Shown one piece after another: positions 36,043 to 48,200 of a stretch of 64,000 nucleotides of DNA. Under the pieces are notes generated by a model, which was not told the DNA's origin, ran no database searches, and saw only the letters and a list, made by a program, of their open reading frames with translations. The stretch comes from Knoxdaviesia capensis. Lineage: Eukaryota > Ascomycota > Sordariomycetes > Microascales > Gondwanamycetaceae. Numbering within the stretch: position 1 is the stretch's first letter; the number at the start of each line of letters is the position of its first letter. The stretch is from NCBI GenBank assembly GCA_001510575.1, contig LNGK01000004.1, positions 2,788,667 through 2,852,666 on the forward strand. Direction: 5' to 3'. Made by a program: the position numbers and the translations under genes.

Positions 36043-39000
36043 TCACCATCCTCCGGGAAGCCCCGGCAGCCGAACGCCGTACTTGGACAGTCCCGGCCCG
36101 CCACCGTTCGCCGTCGGGCCATCTCTATCGGTTCCTCGCGGTCCTTTGAGCCATCGTTGCAGCCGAATGGCCGCTCTCGTGGCACCCACCGTGGTCTCCC
36201 AGTTCTCAACGCCTCGTGATACTGTTGAGATGGTGAAGATGGTGCGCACGAATTGTTCGTGTGGTGTGCCGTGACTCGCCGGCGCAATGGCCATCATGAT
36301 CCAATTGAACACACCGATCACACGTTTCCACTCGGAGAGTATTACACGCCACGTGCTGGTCCATATCAGTAGGAAATCCGACGCTGTGCACACTTCACTC
36401 AGCGGCCGCCGCTGCTCGATAGCCCGCACGTATAGGAGTGCGGACAGCCGCACCACCCGGTACATATTGTTTTCGACATCAACTGACGAGGATGCCATGA
36501 CTTCTCGTGCTGCTGCTGCCGCAGATGCTGAGGTGGCCGTGTTTTCCAAGCCCCTGGCCGCCCCTTGGCCTGCACGTCTTCCTGGAACCGCATGCGGGGC
36601 TTCGCCCTCCGATCCTGAACCAGCCGACGCTTTCGATGGCATGGCGGTGGCTTTACCGTGTCCAGCCGAAGAAAGGGATGCTCCTTCAAAGCTTGGAGCC
36701 CCAGACTCACTGCCGCCAATTCCAGCACCGACCGCACTTGCTAACTCCGCTGCCGGGGTAGATTTCCAAGGTGTTCCCGGAGTGACACCTTGAGGTAGGG
36801 CACTAATACGCTCGTAAACCCACGCGGCCGTGGCCTTTACCTTTTGAAGTTCTTGTGGTGTCGCCTCTCCGTCAGATGGTAGTTCGAGCACGGTTGATAC
36901 CACAAACCGAACGTCGTCCAACACAGCTGCCGTGGCAGGATGCAGGCCGAGTGCTTCAAAACACGCAGCGAACGATGGGAGTGCGCCGACCTGAGACAGC
37001 GGGGTGTTGTGTGGGATCTTGAACGGGACATATCCGGGGTCTTGGAAGCCGGCGAGCTCGCGGATAAGGTACGGCGGAGCCTCATGAGCGAGGCCAATGG
37101 CAATGTCGTGGCTTGAGGAGACAGACACAGACGTTCGTGAGCCAAGTTAGCGACAAGCAATATCAGGACACATGAAAAAGACTATCAGCCAAAACCCAGA
37201 ATACATACCTCAGTATCATCTTCGCCAACAACCCACCCATTCCCACACTGGCGAGACCGCCCCGCAGAAGAATCATCTCCCGCAACCCGCGCAAGTGTGC
37301 TAGCAGATCTTCTGTCTCGCCCCAATACCACTCATCAATCACCAGTTGCATCACCGCAATCAAGGCTGCATCTCCTGTCTGGAGTCTCTCTGACCGCAAG
37401 TGCTCATTTAGCATGGAAATAGCCCGGCCTTTCTGTGCCATGGCCACCGCTGCGGGGATGTGGCCGGTCTCACAGAGGAAACACGCAGAGGTATATAACT
37501 GGATTTGGAGCAGGAGAGGCTCGTGAATACAGAACGGGTAGTAAACTCGGAGCACCGGGCTATTGGGGTCAGGGTGGCCGTCCATACACGCCTTGAAGCG
37601 GCAGAGGAGTTTGAGAGCAATTCTCAACAGGTCGGCATTAAGTTTCGTCTGCGCCATCGGGAGGAAGCGGAATTCATCCATGGGAATCGCCCATGCATCC
37701 GGAGGCAACGGAATGACGAGTGCCGGAAGACGCCGATTAGCCGGCCCGCCAGACGTGCTTGGAAGATCTGGCCGGCTGCGTCTCCACTCTCGGAGGAACC
37801 GGTCAGGAACATTAAGACGGGATAACATGAGAACCACGGCATCGTGCACCTCCTGTGGGTGTTTGCGGCAGTTCGGATCACACATGCGGAACCCGGCCCA
37901 CCGCATTGGCGATTTACTGGCGGCAGCGGCTTCGGCTTCGGCAGCAGCCCGGTCGGTCTCAATGTCCCGGTCAGCATGGACTACCTTTCCGGCCCGGAAC
38001 GGCGCCTGGCCGCTGATATCGGGATCTGGTACCGACAATGCCGGTACATATTGTGGAAGGGAGGCGTACTCGGGTAGGTGGCGCGGCGAGCTGGGTGGCG
38101 GGTTGGCGTAGCTGTCTAGCAGCCGTTGCATACAGATTGCTGCTGGCAGTCGTGGCTGCATCAAGCTGCCAGGCCAGATGACCTCGGTGCCATTGATGTG
38201 GGGTGGCGGCGGCAGGTGATCAATGATCTCATCGAGGTCGGTCCATCCTGCCGATGGTGGCGGCAGTTTGTACTTGGGTGGATAGTCCTGGAGCTGGCGA
38301 CCTTGCTCCTCCAGCAGCTGATGCAGATAGTGCGGTGTCGGGAGAGACGGGCGGGACGCGGCTGCGGCGGCGGCTGCCGCCAACGGATTGGGGATGATTG
38401 GCGGGCCCTGGATTCCAGGGAGTCTCAAGGGGACGACGCGAATTGGAACATGAAATGGCCCCGATGAAGGGGAGTGTGTCCCGGTTGACGATGAAGGCGC
38501 AATCGGTGCCCGTGGAACAAGTCTACAGCACCAGACGACCCAGAACAAATCAGACTTCGGCTCAGTTTGCCAAATTGCAGGACCGCCGTCCTCTGGCATT
38601 GATTTTCGGGGACAAAAAGAAAACAAAAAGAAGAAGAAGAAGACGGAATCTCCTCTTTGACTTTTCTAGCTTACCGCGTGATTTTGTACTCGCATGTCGG
38701 AGGCGGATATCGTCGTGCACAGTTTGTGCATGGCTGGCCCTGGGAACACTACATACCCTCGTATGTATTATATCGGCAGCCACAATTAGCATCTTGCTTC
38801 CCATTAGATTCCACGCAAATCATCGACGCAAGCCCTCCCTGACAACCCCTCAATTGCACTGTACCTTTTGCTTGCGCCGGCGACACTCGCTGCACGAAGT
38901 ACTCGTCTTCTCCATGCGCTGGCGCGCGACAGGCGGAGGAGCTGAAAAAGGACCAGCAGAGATCAACGGAGCGTCGCGGTCTGGACCTGGCCGCGGGTTG

Positions 39001-39056
39001 ACCCGCTGTGGATGGCTATAGGCCGGTGGTGGATGATTCTGCAAGTCTTCGGACAT
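36043..39056 (-). CDS. Zn2Cys6 binuclear-cluster transcription factor
   Basis: Four exons, 39056-38865, 38748-38675, 38522-37209 and 37111-36043, join in frame to 882 residues. The zinc cluster is split by the first intron: exon 1 ends with CSECRRRKQK and the 74-base exon 2 continues CSQGQPCTNCARRYPPPTC. The complete motif is Cys55-x2-Cys58-x6-Cys65-x5-Cys71-x2-Cys74-x8-Cys83. The first donor (GTACAG) is weak, but a good branch site (TGCTAAT) and the restored cluster support it. The middle part has Ala- and Pro-rich stretches. Helical segments (RMCDPNCRKHPQEVHDAVV, LLRIALKLLCRFKACMDGH) look like the effector region of fungal C6 factors. The last exon ends in a low-complexity, basic tail. The target genes are unknown, and no cluster of metabolic genes lies beside it. 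Confidence 0.82.
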
Positions 39057-42000
39057 GATTGAGATGTGATACCCTCCGTTCAATTTCTTTTCGGGGCCGG
39101 GTAGGTTGGATATGTTCAGTGCTGGATTTTACTGGCCGTGTCTGTGCTGCTACTCCTTTGCTCTTTTTTTTTTCTCTCTTTCTGTTTTCTACCCTCCTCC
39201 GGGGAGAGACCTGGAAACCGGTATGCAGCTGGGGGGGTAGCGTCGCTAATGTTGATGGGATGGTTGGTTGGTGTCAATCAGAGACACAAAAGGATCTGAA
39301 TGGTAAGGAGAAGTCGGCGAAGGTTGTGCTGGTTGCTGGGTCTCCCCCCAATCTGTGCTTCTTTCCCCGCTCAAAGCTTTGCAGAGCTTGCAGAAGCCAG
39401 ATCGATCGGAGGTGTTATTGATATATATATATATATATATCTATATATGTTCAGCTAAAGTTTCAGCGAAGAGGATCTTGAAATCCAGCACCCGGCTCCT
39501 TAGTAGGTGTAGATTGCCTCTGGATATTTAAGAAAAGGAGGATATGGGTGATTATCACCTTAAGGATAGATAAGCAAAGGACGATGAAGAGTAAGGAGCA
39601 AGATAAAACTAACTTTTTTTGTATCAAAAATTATCAAGTTGAAGTTGGACGAGGATATGAGAGCAAGACAACTTTGGCCGAGGCCATAGCAAAAGAGAGC
39701 CAAGAAGGAGAGATATATGATCTAGATATATATATGTATATGCTAAGGAAAGGAATTAACATGTAAATCTGAAGGAAACAAATCAGAGCTCAATTAAGAA
39801 GAGATGAGGAGAGGGGGGAAGAGAGTATTAAGTACACACGCTACGGATAGACCAGATTAAGATGCCCAGAAGGAGGTCAACCAGCCTTATGTATACGAGC
39901 CGAGATTTATAGAGGGCGACACAGAGACCAAAAACGAGAGCAAAGGAAGAATAGTGAAGAGGGAGCCAGGAGGAATAGACAGACGGTGTGACCCTTGAAG
40001 CCCTAAAGGAAGAGGACACGATCACGATAGAGAGGGAGATGGGGGGGAAAGCATGCAGCCTCAGGACAAAAGTTATGAAGTCATGTCGAGAGAGATAACA
40101 AAAGAGAGCCAAACAACATGAGAAAGATGATGAGGCACGGATGGCCATTTCCAATTCCGGAATCGACGGGGGAAGCGAGGTCAGGAGCCAGAGCGTCCAG
40201 GATCGAAGGATACAGTTACCTACAGGAGGCGTAATGCGTGATGCAGACACCAGAGTAACATCCAGCCATGCATGTGCTGTTATATATAAGTGCCTACACT
40301 GATATGAAAGGACAAATATCAGACCGAGATATCGACAAGAGCCAGGGATATGACGACCACTCACCCTGCTGAAGAAGGCATAACTTACTGTGTTGGGCTT
40401 GGGGTTTTCCCGGCTGATGAACAGAGCCGGTGACGGAAGAACCATAGTTGTGGTCGGAACCTTTGTTGTTGGAATCTGTTTACACGGCTGGCGGCAGACC
40501 GTCAACATCACAGGGCATGTCTCTCTGTCTCCGTTTGTTCCCAGTGCCACACATCACAGTTCCGCAAAACCCCGTTCGGTGTCGGTTGAGATGGATCATC
40601 ACACCCACCTCCTCGGTTCTTTGGCCCTGCTACATACCGGACTCCTATCATGCCTGAAATCTCCCACACAATCCCACTTGACAACCCGACCACCATAATT
40701 TGAAGAGTCAATCGGCAAGGCTTGGACCAATCTTCTCTGCGTGTGCCCCTCGACAGAGTACGCCACCTGTTTCTCTCCCCCCACAGTGAAGCGAACCTTC
40801 TAAATGTGGTGAGGTGTGCGAGGAATCCACTTCTTTGCCGCCGTGTCCCTCTGCCCTGCTAACTTACTCAACATATGAAGACTGCAATCATACAAGTCTG
40901 TCCAGCAGAAACTACATACGCACTCGCCCTTATAGCCAGCAATCGTTGTTAGAAAAAATAGGGCCAGGATTGCAAATCGACCCTGGCCTAGATCTAGGCG
41001 GGGCCGCATGACGATGAAAGTTGACAGTGAGTGAGCCTTAACCCTAAGCAATCATCCCCGGTTAGATCAGGAAGGAACGCCGTGGATAGCGTTCTTCTAG
41101 AACGGACTGGGAAATTTCTAGACCTTTTTCGAATCTTAGCATTGAGAAAGAACAGGATACGGCTTCATTTTCATAGTATCTCCCTCCTTATGAGTGAGTG
41201 GAAGCAGAACCGCTCATTGGAAATATCTCGCTTGGCCAATACTGGTGCCCTAGGATTTGTAGTCTCAGGTATGACGGGCCCGAGCACCGCAGAAGTAAGT
41301 GATCCGCTTTCTTTTCCAGCAATGCCTCCCCAGACAGTATTTATGCAAATATGTTTATCTAGACTGCTTCTCTGCTCTATGTAATTCCTTATAAGCCTTG
41401 CCTTGTGCCTTACTGCAGGTTGCTTCCACTCTGTACGCATGTACCAACACATCCCCAAGATCCCCAATGTCCGTTTCACCTCCAACGGGTACCAACAGCC
41501 CAAGCCCAAGTTGCATGCACGCTGCCTGCACGAATTAGAACCAACACTAAAATAAGAAAAAGAACAGAGCAGGAACAGGATAGATGTGTCACATTCTCTG
41601 TCGCAGACTAATGCACCTCCATGCTTTCCATCTTGGCTCTAGTTCCAAGACGTCCCTCTGGGCCGTACATAACAGCTCTAAGAGACCGCCAGCCACATGT
41701 AAAATCATCCCGCGCGATTGTCCTGTTATAGGAAGCGCTCGGCGAACGGGACGCCGTCTTCGGCATCGGCCTATATATATGTAGTGTACATAGCGGTACA
41801 ACCGCGCCACACTCCCTCTTTTGCACCGTGCCCGTACTAAGAAACCCTCCAGAACTTTGCACCAGAGAGGCCTTCTTCGACTGGTGATTGACAAGTCTAA
41901 CGCTGAGCTTGGTTTCCAATTCTAACATCTTTTGGGCCCATGTTCCCAGTTTTTCTGAAGACTTTGAGGACCCTGCCAGTCAGCCAGCCCTATGAGGAGG

Positions 42001-42943
42001 CCCGTGTCCAACTGTGATTGACATGTGTGGGTGGTGGTCGGACGCATTTCCTCAGATTGCCAAGTCCTTACCCCAACCTACCTAGACACATTTGCTGGCT
42101 ACCCACCATAGTGACCTCGATGTCTCCTTGGGGCCGATATCCACAAGACCGGGGGACAGCCTCCGCGTAACGTAGGATTGACCAGCCATTCTTTACACAA
42201 CTTATGTACCGTCGACGTGGCCACACTCGAGCGGAGCATCGTTGGGTTTCCGTTATAGGTCATATTATTCTTTATGGTGATAGTGGCAAATTAGAATGCA
42301 GCCAGGAACATTCTTCCCATCCACGCTTCTCAGGGGAAGTCACATTATCGGATGGACAGACGGACTACATATGCTGCTGCTGCCTGGCCAGACTCTCCGG
42401 CTTCGCTTCTCTAGCCAGGGTAAGGGGACCCCTAGTAGCTAGAGTAATGAATATGCGGGTTTGTTAAATGAGAGTAGATATCAGAGAGATACATAAAATA
42501 CATTTACACATAGATGACGCATGACATGACATACATTCTGCCCAAAACTATAAAGAAAGAAAAAACGCCAACACTTGAACTACAAGTATGAGATGCATAT
42601 AAAAAACTAGCTAAATAAAACATTGCAAACATCCTTAGAGAGGAGGTTCTTTGGTATCAAGACATCATCAGCATTATCTTTAGTATTCGAAAAAAAAGGG
42701 GGAAAAAGGGAGTGAAAAAAGGAGGGGAAAAACAAAATAGAAATCCACAAGCAATCCCAAATAAGAAAAGAAAAAGGAGTCTTGATATGGAAGGATTACA
42801 GGAAGCCACAGAGAAGTGTGTCATTAGCAAGAGTCCTGTTTTAATTCAAAGTCATGTTCAACAAGAGGAGAAAGCGCGCGTAAATGCCCTGGGGGAAAAA
42901 ACGTCCCTAGTGACGCCCCTCCCTAATAAACATCCACATGTGC
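39057..42943. other. Long intergenic region upstream of the Zn2Cys6 gene
   Basis: About 3.9 kb without a gene I can support. A (TA)n run stands at 39420-39440. One longer open stretch on the minus strand (39828-40550) starts with GTG, has no recognisable domain and Leu/Ser-rich composition, and was not accepted. The region must hold the promoter of the Zn2Cys6 gene and the terminator of the patatin gene. A non-coding RNA or a small, intron-rich gene cannot be excluded. Confidence 0.4.
39420..39440. repeat. (TA)n microsatellite
   Basis: About ten TA units upstream of the Zn2Cys6 factor gene, about 360 bases from its start codon. Confidence 0.85.
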
Positions 42944-45282
42944 TCATCGTCCCCGGAACACAGGCTTGCGGTCCATGTGCACGACCGGCGGCGGTTCATC
43001 AATGTCGTCAACCGGATAGGGGGGTGTTGGTCTCCGCGTCGGGAGGCGCTGACGGCCAGACTGCAGTTCTGGCAACGGCGTCTTTGGTGGCAGAGGGGGC
43101 GGGACTTCGACACGGAAATGACCTGGTGGTGCCATGGAACCGCCGTTTGAGGTGATCGGCATTGAGCTTGCTGATGCTGCACTGCCGGAGTGGACATGGT
43201 GCGATGGATACGGCAAGGTGCCGTGGCCTTGCTGCGGCTGGTGCTGTCCCGACTGGGACCAGTGGCTGGCGTCACTGCTGTTGCGCCGGCGGCGCGTCGC
43301 CTCATCCGCCGCGGTAACGACAATCTTGTCATCAGAGTGCACACCGAGTCCTACGGGGTGACCCGGCGGCCGCGGCGAGGGATCCTTTGAGCGTGGTGGA
43401 AGCGATGGCGGCTTGGGCTTCACCGTTGAGACTTGGGACACAGTGGCTGCCGTCAGCAGACTAACCATGCTTGGTGCACCCATGGCATCGATCCGGTCAG
43501 AAGAGCGGCGTTCCGACGGCCCAGCAGGATCGCTGCTGCGCCGGTCGTTGTTCAGCACATCTGGAGTCTCAGATTCGTATGAGGGCCGTGGGAGAGGTAC
43601 GTTCGGATTGGATGACGCTGGGGATAGCTGGTCGTTGGACATTGGCCAGGTCGGAAAGTCGCCCGGAAGCTCGACAGCCATCGGGTCAGGATCGTCGACG
43701 ATCATCGGTCTTGGGACGGGCGGCATGGGCTTCTCCGGTAGGGGACTGAGGCCGGGCGACGAGGCCGAAGTGGGCGGTCTCACTGCTGACATACTTGGGC
43801 TCGATATGATTTGAGACTCAAGACGTTGCACGGCTCGCGAGATTCGAGCTAGCTTAGAAGCGGATGAGTGAATCATTTTGCGCTCGGCCTCGCGCGAGAG
43901 ATATCTTCGTGTGCCGGTGCTGATGTCGGCGAGGCGATGCCATTCATTCATGCCAAACTCTCCCACACCAACTTCTACGTTGTATCTGTAGTAGTTTTCC
44001 ACGTTTACCCCGCGTTCTGGGAGGTACTCGCGCACCATGAATTCGTGGATCTTTTCGGCTCCCTCGATTTTGGAAATGAGTCGTCGACGGGCTTCTCCAA
44101 ACTCTCCCATGAAGTTTTCATACCACAAATGCTGTGATGAGTCGCTTCCTTTGGGTCGCCTCCCCGTGCCCACACTGATAAAGACACCCACATCCCGTCC
44201 AGGCCATTCATTCACTGTGGCTTCGTCCAGAGCCTCAGGCGAGGGGTTGAAGGTCCCGGCGCCATCGTCATGGAACCACGACTGGCCGATTTGGATTGAT
44301 TTGAAAGCAAGTCCGATGGCACAGGTAGCACGACCGGCCTCCCAGATTTTGCAGTCAAATTCGGGCGCAGGCTCTTTTCGCGAGTCGTATGATCGCAACA
44401 GAGCTGGGGCACCTCCCTTAGGCGTACCCCGATAGATTGCTGTTATTGCACTGCATATGAGAGAGAAAGTAAGTTAAAGTGAAAGACACAAAAAGGGTTG
44501 CAAAACCATGGGCCTGCCATTATAGCAATGGGTGATGCACTTACGTCTTCGTTCGTCGCTCCCGGGCGTCATATAGCCGAGCGTTTGCATTGCCATATCT
44601 TAATGACGAAGTGTGAGGTCTTGACAGCATCTGAGCCTGGGTCTGAGGGCTACGAGCACTGAAGCTCACAACACTGGCATTGCTCAGATGCCGGCGCGGG
44701 GTGCTGCTGCTACCGGGACTGAACAAGGTTCCGGAGTGGCTGGAGTGAGATGATGGAGGTTCCGGAGTGGAGCCGTCGTTGCCCTCTCGCTCGTATATGG
44801 TATGCTCGCGGACAGCATCACGAATGGCTTCTTCGAGGCGGGAGGCTTTAAACAGAGTCGAGCGGTAAGGGATTCCGGCAATGGTTTTATCGGTTTCGAA
44901 GACCAGCCGGGTCATGCGGACATACAGCTCTTTGCATGTTTCGAGGTCCAGGCGGAGACGGCCTAGCATGAGGGCAATAAGCCCACCGGTTCCGGTGCCG
45001 ACAATCAGATCGAAGTGGTCGGCGGGTTTGGGAATCTGGTCACGGCGCGGAGCATGGCCTTCGAGTTCGACAAACATGCGGTGCATGAGTTCCTGGATGA
45101 TAATCAGCATCGAGTAGCCGCGGACGCCACCACCATCTGAAGCAGTCAACCGGTTAGTGAGGTGATCAATCAGCGAGGTGTCTATGTAAACATGAAAGCC
45201 CTACAGAGGACATACCTAAAGACAGGATGCGTAGCGGGGGACCCTTTGTGGTGTCCCTCCGGCGCACACCATTTGAATCCAT
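42944..45282 (-). CDS. Patatin-like phospholipase domain protein lacking the nucleophile serine
   Basis: Three exons, 45282-45216, 45136-44545 and 44450-42944, give 721 residues. Splicing restores RILSLDGGGVRGYS across the first junction and RRTKTAITAIYRGTP across the second, as in the family. DGGGVRG (23-29) is the patatin oxyanion-hole motif. The elbow that should read GTSTGG reads GTGTGG (69-74), so Gly71 takes the place of the catalytic Ser. The dyad Asp (Asp282 in HDDGAGTFNPS) is kept. Residues from about 430 on form a long Pro/Ser-rich disordered tail with poly-Pro motifs (PPPLPPKTPLP) that could bind SH3 domains. Patatins hydrolyse acyl groups from membrane lipids. Without the Ser, this copy is probably a non-catalytic or altered member, although Gly at this place may be usual in its fungal subfamily. 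Confidence 0.85.
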
Positions 45283-48200
45283 TTTGTAAGGATGTGGCGG
45301 GAGTGGCAGGTTTCGGCGGAATGAGGTTACCTCTCCAGAGTTGTAAAAACGGGGTGTGGGAAAAGGAAGAAAAAAAGAAAATAGGCGTGTTGGAGGGGCA
45401 GATGGGAGCTTCTCGTTTATTAAATGTTTCGGTTGGCGACAGAGATCGATTTAGCCATCTGATTTCAGAGAAGGTGATTGAAAGCGACCAAGTAATCGAA
45501 GGTGAGGGAGCGCGATGACGACAATGGTGATTTTGAGGCGAAAGATTTGAACCTCGAGATTTTGGGTTGAGGTTGAAGTTCAGAAGCCGGATGAGTAAGA
45601 CAAATTTGATGTTCGAGAGGGTGCGCTCAGGCGGTGCTCGTTCATCAGCAACTACCAAGAAAAAAAGAGAACAAACGAGATTAGTAATAAAAGAATGAAC
45701 AGAGCGAAACTCTCTTGGAAGGAACGAGAGAGGTAGTAAATATGGGGAAGGAGGGTGATGTAAGACTGAGAAGAAGAAGAAGAAGAGGAAGAGGAAGAGG
45801 ATTCTTGGAGGTACTTGTATCCATGAGCTTGCCTTTGCATGGAAATCGTTGCAAATTCTAGAAAAGGAACAGCACCAAGTAAGGCTGAGTGGGAACTAGC
45901 TAGCCACAACTTACTGTTTCATGCTTTGTGACTTGCCTTTTTGCTTGTTTCGTTTCTTCCGGCCTTGCTGCAGGTTACAACGCGCTGTTTGGGTTCCGTT
46001 CCGCTCTTTCGGAGAGATGAAATGTCGGGGAATGCGCCAGCTAATGTATTGACGGATGAAAACTTCCCTTCTACACATAGCGAAGATGGAAACAACAAAA
46101 AGAGAAGGAAGAAAAAATAAATATACCCAAGAAATCTCTGTGAGTCCACTCAACAAACTCGGAACAGGCACACACTAATTACTGTATTCTCTTGACTTCC
46201 TATCCCCATCCACTCACAGGCAGAGCGCGTACACACAGCCGAGCGGGGATGCTTGGCAGTGAGTGTGGGAGTGTGGAAGGAAGTTGATTGTTGCTGTGCT
46301 GAGGTGAGGGTGCACGGAACACGAGACAAGAAAAGATGACAGTCTTCCTGGGCATTCATTTTTTTTCTTCTGTTTCTTCTACGAGTGCGGACTATGGACC
46401 CCGGAGTAGGCTGGGCTCCATGGAAGTGTTGCGTCACAAAGCACCGCCACACATACACGCAACCTCCACCACTCACAGCATGCTGTGTGGTATGTAGTGT
46501 ATGTATACAGACTTGCTGCTCACTGCTCACTAACTCCGGGACTTGTGGTGTTCTCAACAATATATCTGGAGAATGCTGTGTGGGCTTTCTTGTGCATGAA
46601 CAGTACATGGAGCATTGAGTCTTCGACGTTGCGGCGTTTGTAGGTCTACCGACTTGTCTGTGTGGACTTTTAAACGATACACGCAAAAATGAAGTTTGTC
46701 TCTCGAGCCAACAGGTGCCCCCAGCGCTGTCAACAGAACACTCCATACACATAGATATACATATATATTCTCACTGTGGCCCTGCAGGTAATGCGCCTTG
46801 TCACGGCCCAACACCCCGGGGCGATTAACCATCTGCAGGTTCCCGTGTATGTACATCAGATTTTTGAATTTCCCGCCCCGTTCGCCCCATGTGGTGTTTT
46901 GAGTTGAGCACGACAGACAACATTTGACAAAGAACTCCAACAAAAGACAACCCCCAAAATCCAGAAGGCCGGCCGGTTTGGAGAATCTTGTGGTTACGAG
47001 GAGAGAATCCTACCCGAAAAAGAACACGGATCTTCTAATTTTATACATCTTTAGAGGGAATCACCGTCCTGACATATATAAACTATATGGGTGACGTACG
47101 TACGTGATGGGTGGGTGGTCCAGGCCTGAGAGGAGGTTTGTTCCCACTCACGCAGAACAGAAGTTCCAAAGATACAAACAGAAACGCCACCACAGCGGCC
47201 ATCCACGTCGCCCCCTGGCGTAGCTTTGCTATTTTCCAGCTAGCAGTTTGCGGCTTGGATCTTGGCCGGGCGGCATACGTAAGTGATGTTGTCTGGAGTG
47301 AAGATGCTGGGATTGCCGAGAGGTAATGACGGGCTGCTTCCTTTGAAGAACAAACATCGGGAACTGGCCGTGTCTGAGCAAGAGACCTAGGGTTTAACCC
47401 GAACGGCACACCCCACACAAGCGCACCCAGAGAGTGTACATTCTTCCTTCCCGAGATGGCACAACATACTTCCTCTTCTTTTTTCATGATGCCTAGCGCA
47501 AGAGTGCGTGATATAATGCTGCCCAACCTAACATGCATCTGTTCAAGTAGTACGAACATACTTATCTCAGGGTGTGTTGTGATACGTTGGCCTGGCTCCT
47601 GGGCGAAGCAGAAGTAAAACGTTTAGGAATGGAAAAAATAGACACCGTAAATAACTGAGAAATGATCAAGATAGAGAGTTACGAGGACAGAAAGAGCATC
47701 GGGTAGAGCCGATGCTCACATATGTACTTATCCTTCTAGACATCATGGAGATGTCTGGAAGGAGGGAAAACTGAAGTGACATAAGTCCAGAGCCAGCGTT
47801 TTTAGTCCCAACTCAACACGGACCGTCGGTTCTGCAAAGATAAACGGCGCCGAGATAAGAAGGTGTCAGGTGCAGTGCCCGATAGCCCCCACGTCTCTTT
47901 CTGGTTCCTGGCTTTTGCGCCTTTGGTACTCTCGCACTATTGTAGCTCTAGAGATATACTTATGGACAGTATCTACACTACACGTACAAACGAGAACATC
48001 ACAGACCGACATTGCCGTGATTCTAGGCACTGGCTGCTGCAGTATCTTTTTGTGGCCATCGTGATACTTACGTAGGTACCTGTACTGTAGCTTGGCTCCT
48101 GGAGATTCTCCCCCTCCCCTCGTTCTTCAATGGTCACGATAGCACTGCTTCAGTTATCATTTGCCTTTTCAACGCTGTTGATTCGTTTTACGTGTCTGGT

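Noticed and set aside
38841..38864. Zn2Cys6 cluster read straight on as KVQCN then stop
   Set aside because: It gives an abnormal Cys spacing and an immediate stop. Splicing from 38864 to 38749 restores a perfect six-Cys cluster.
39828..40550. 240-codon open frame on the minus strand
   Set aside because: It begins with GTG, has no recognisable domain, shows Leu/Ser-rich random composition, and lies in a region with other unrelated short frames.
42712..43155. 147-codon plus-strand frame
   Set aside because: It overlaps the 3' end of the patatin-like gene in antisense and has no domain. It is a shadow of the biased third codon positions.
36043..45282. Secondary-metabolite gene cluster around the Zn2Cys6 factor and MATE transporter
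   Set aside because: No synthase, oxygenase or other tailoring enzyme lies within the window. Neighbours are housekeeping-type genes.
46150..46752. 200-codon minus-strand frame between patatin and caspase-like genes
   Set aside because: Cys/Thr/His-rich composition without any conserved motif, and overlapping frames on the other strand look equally good. Treated as non-coding.
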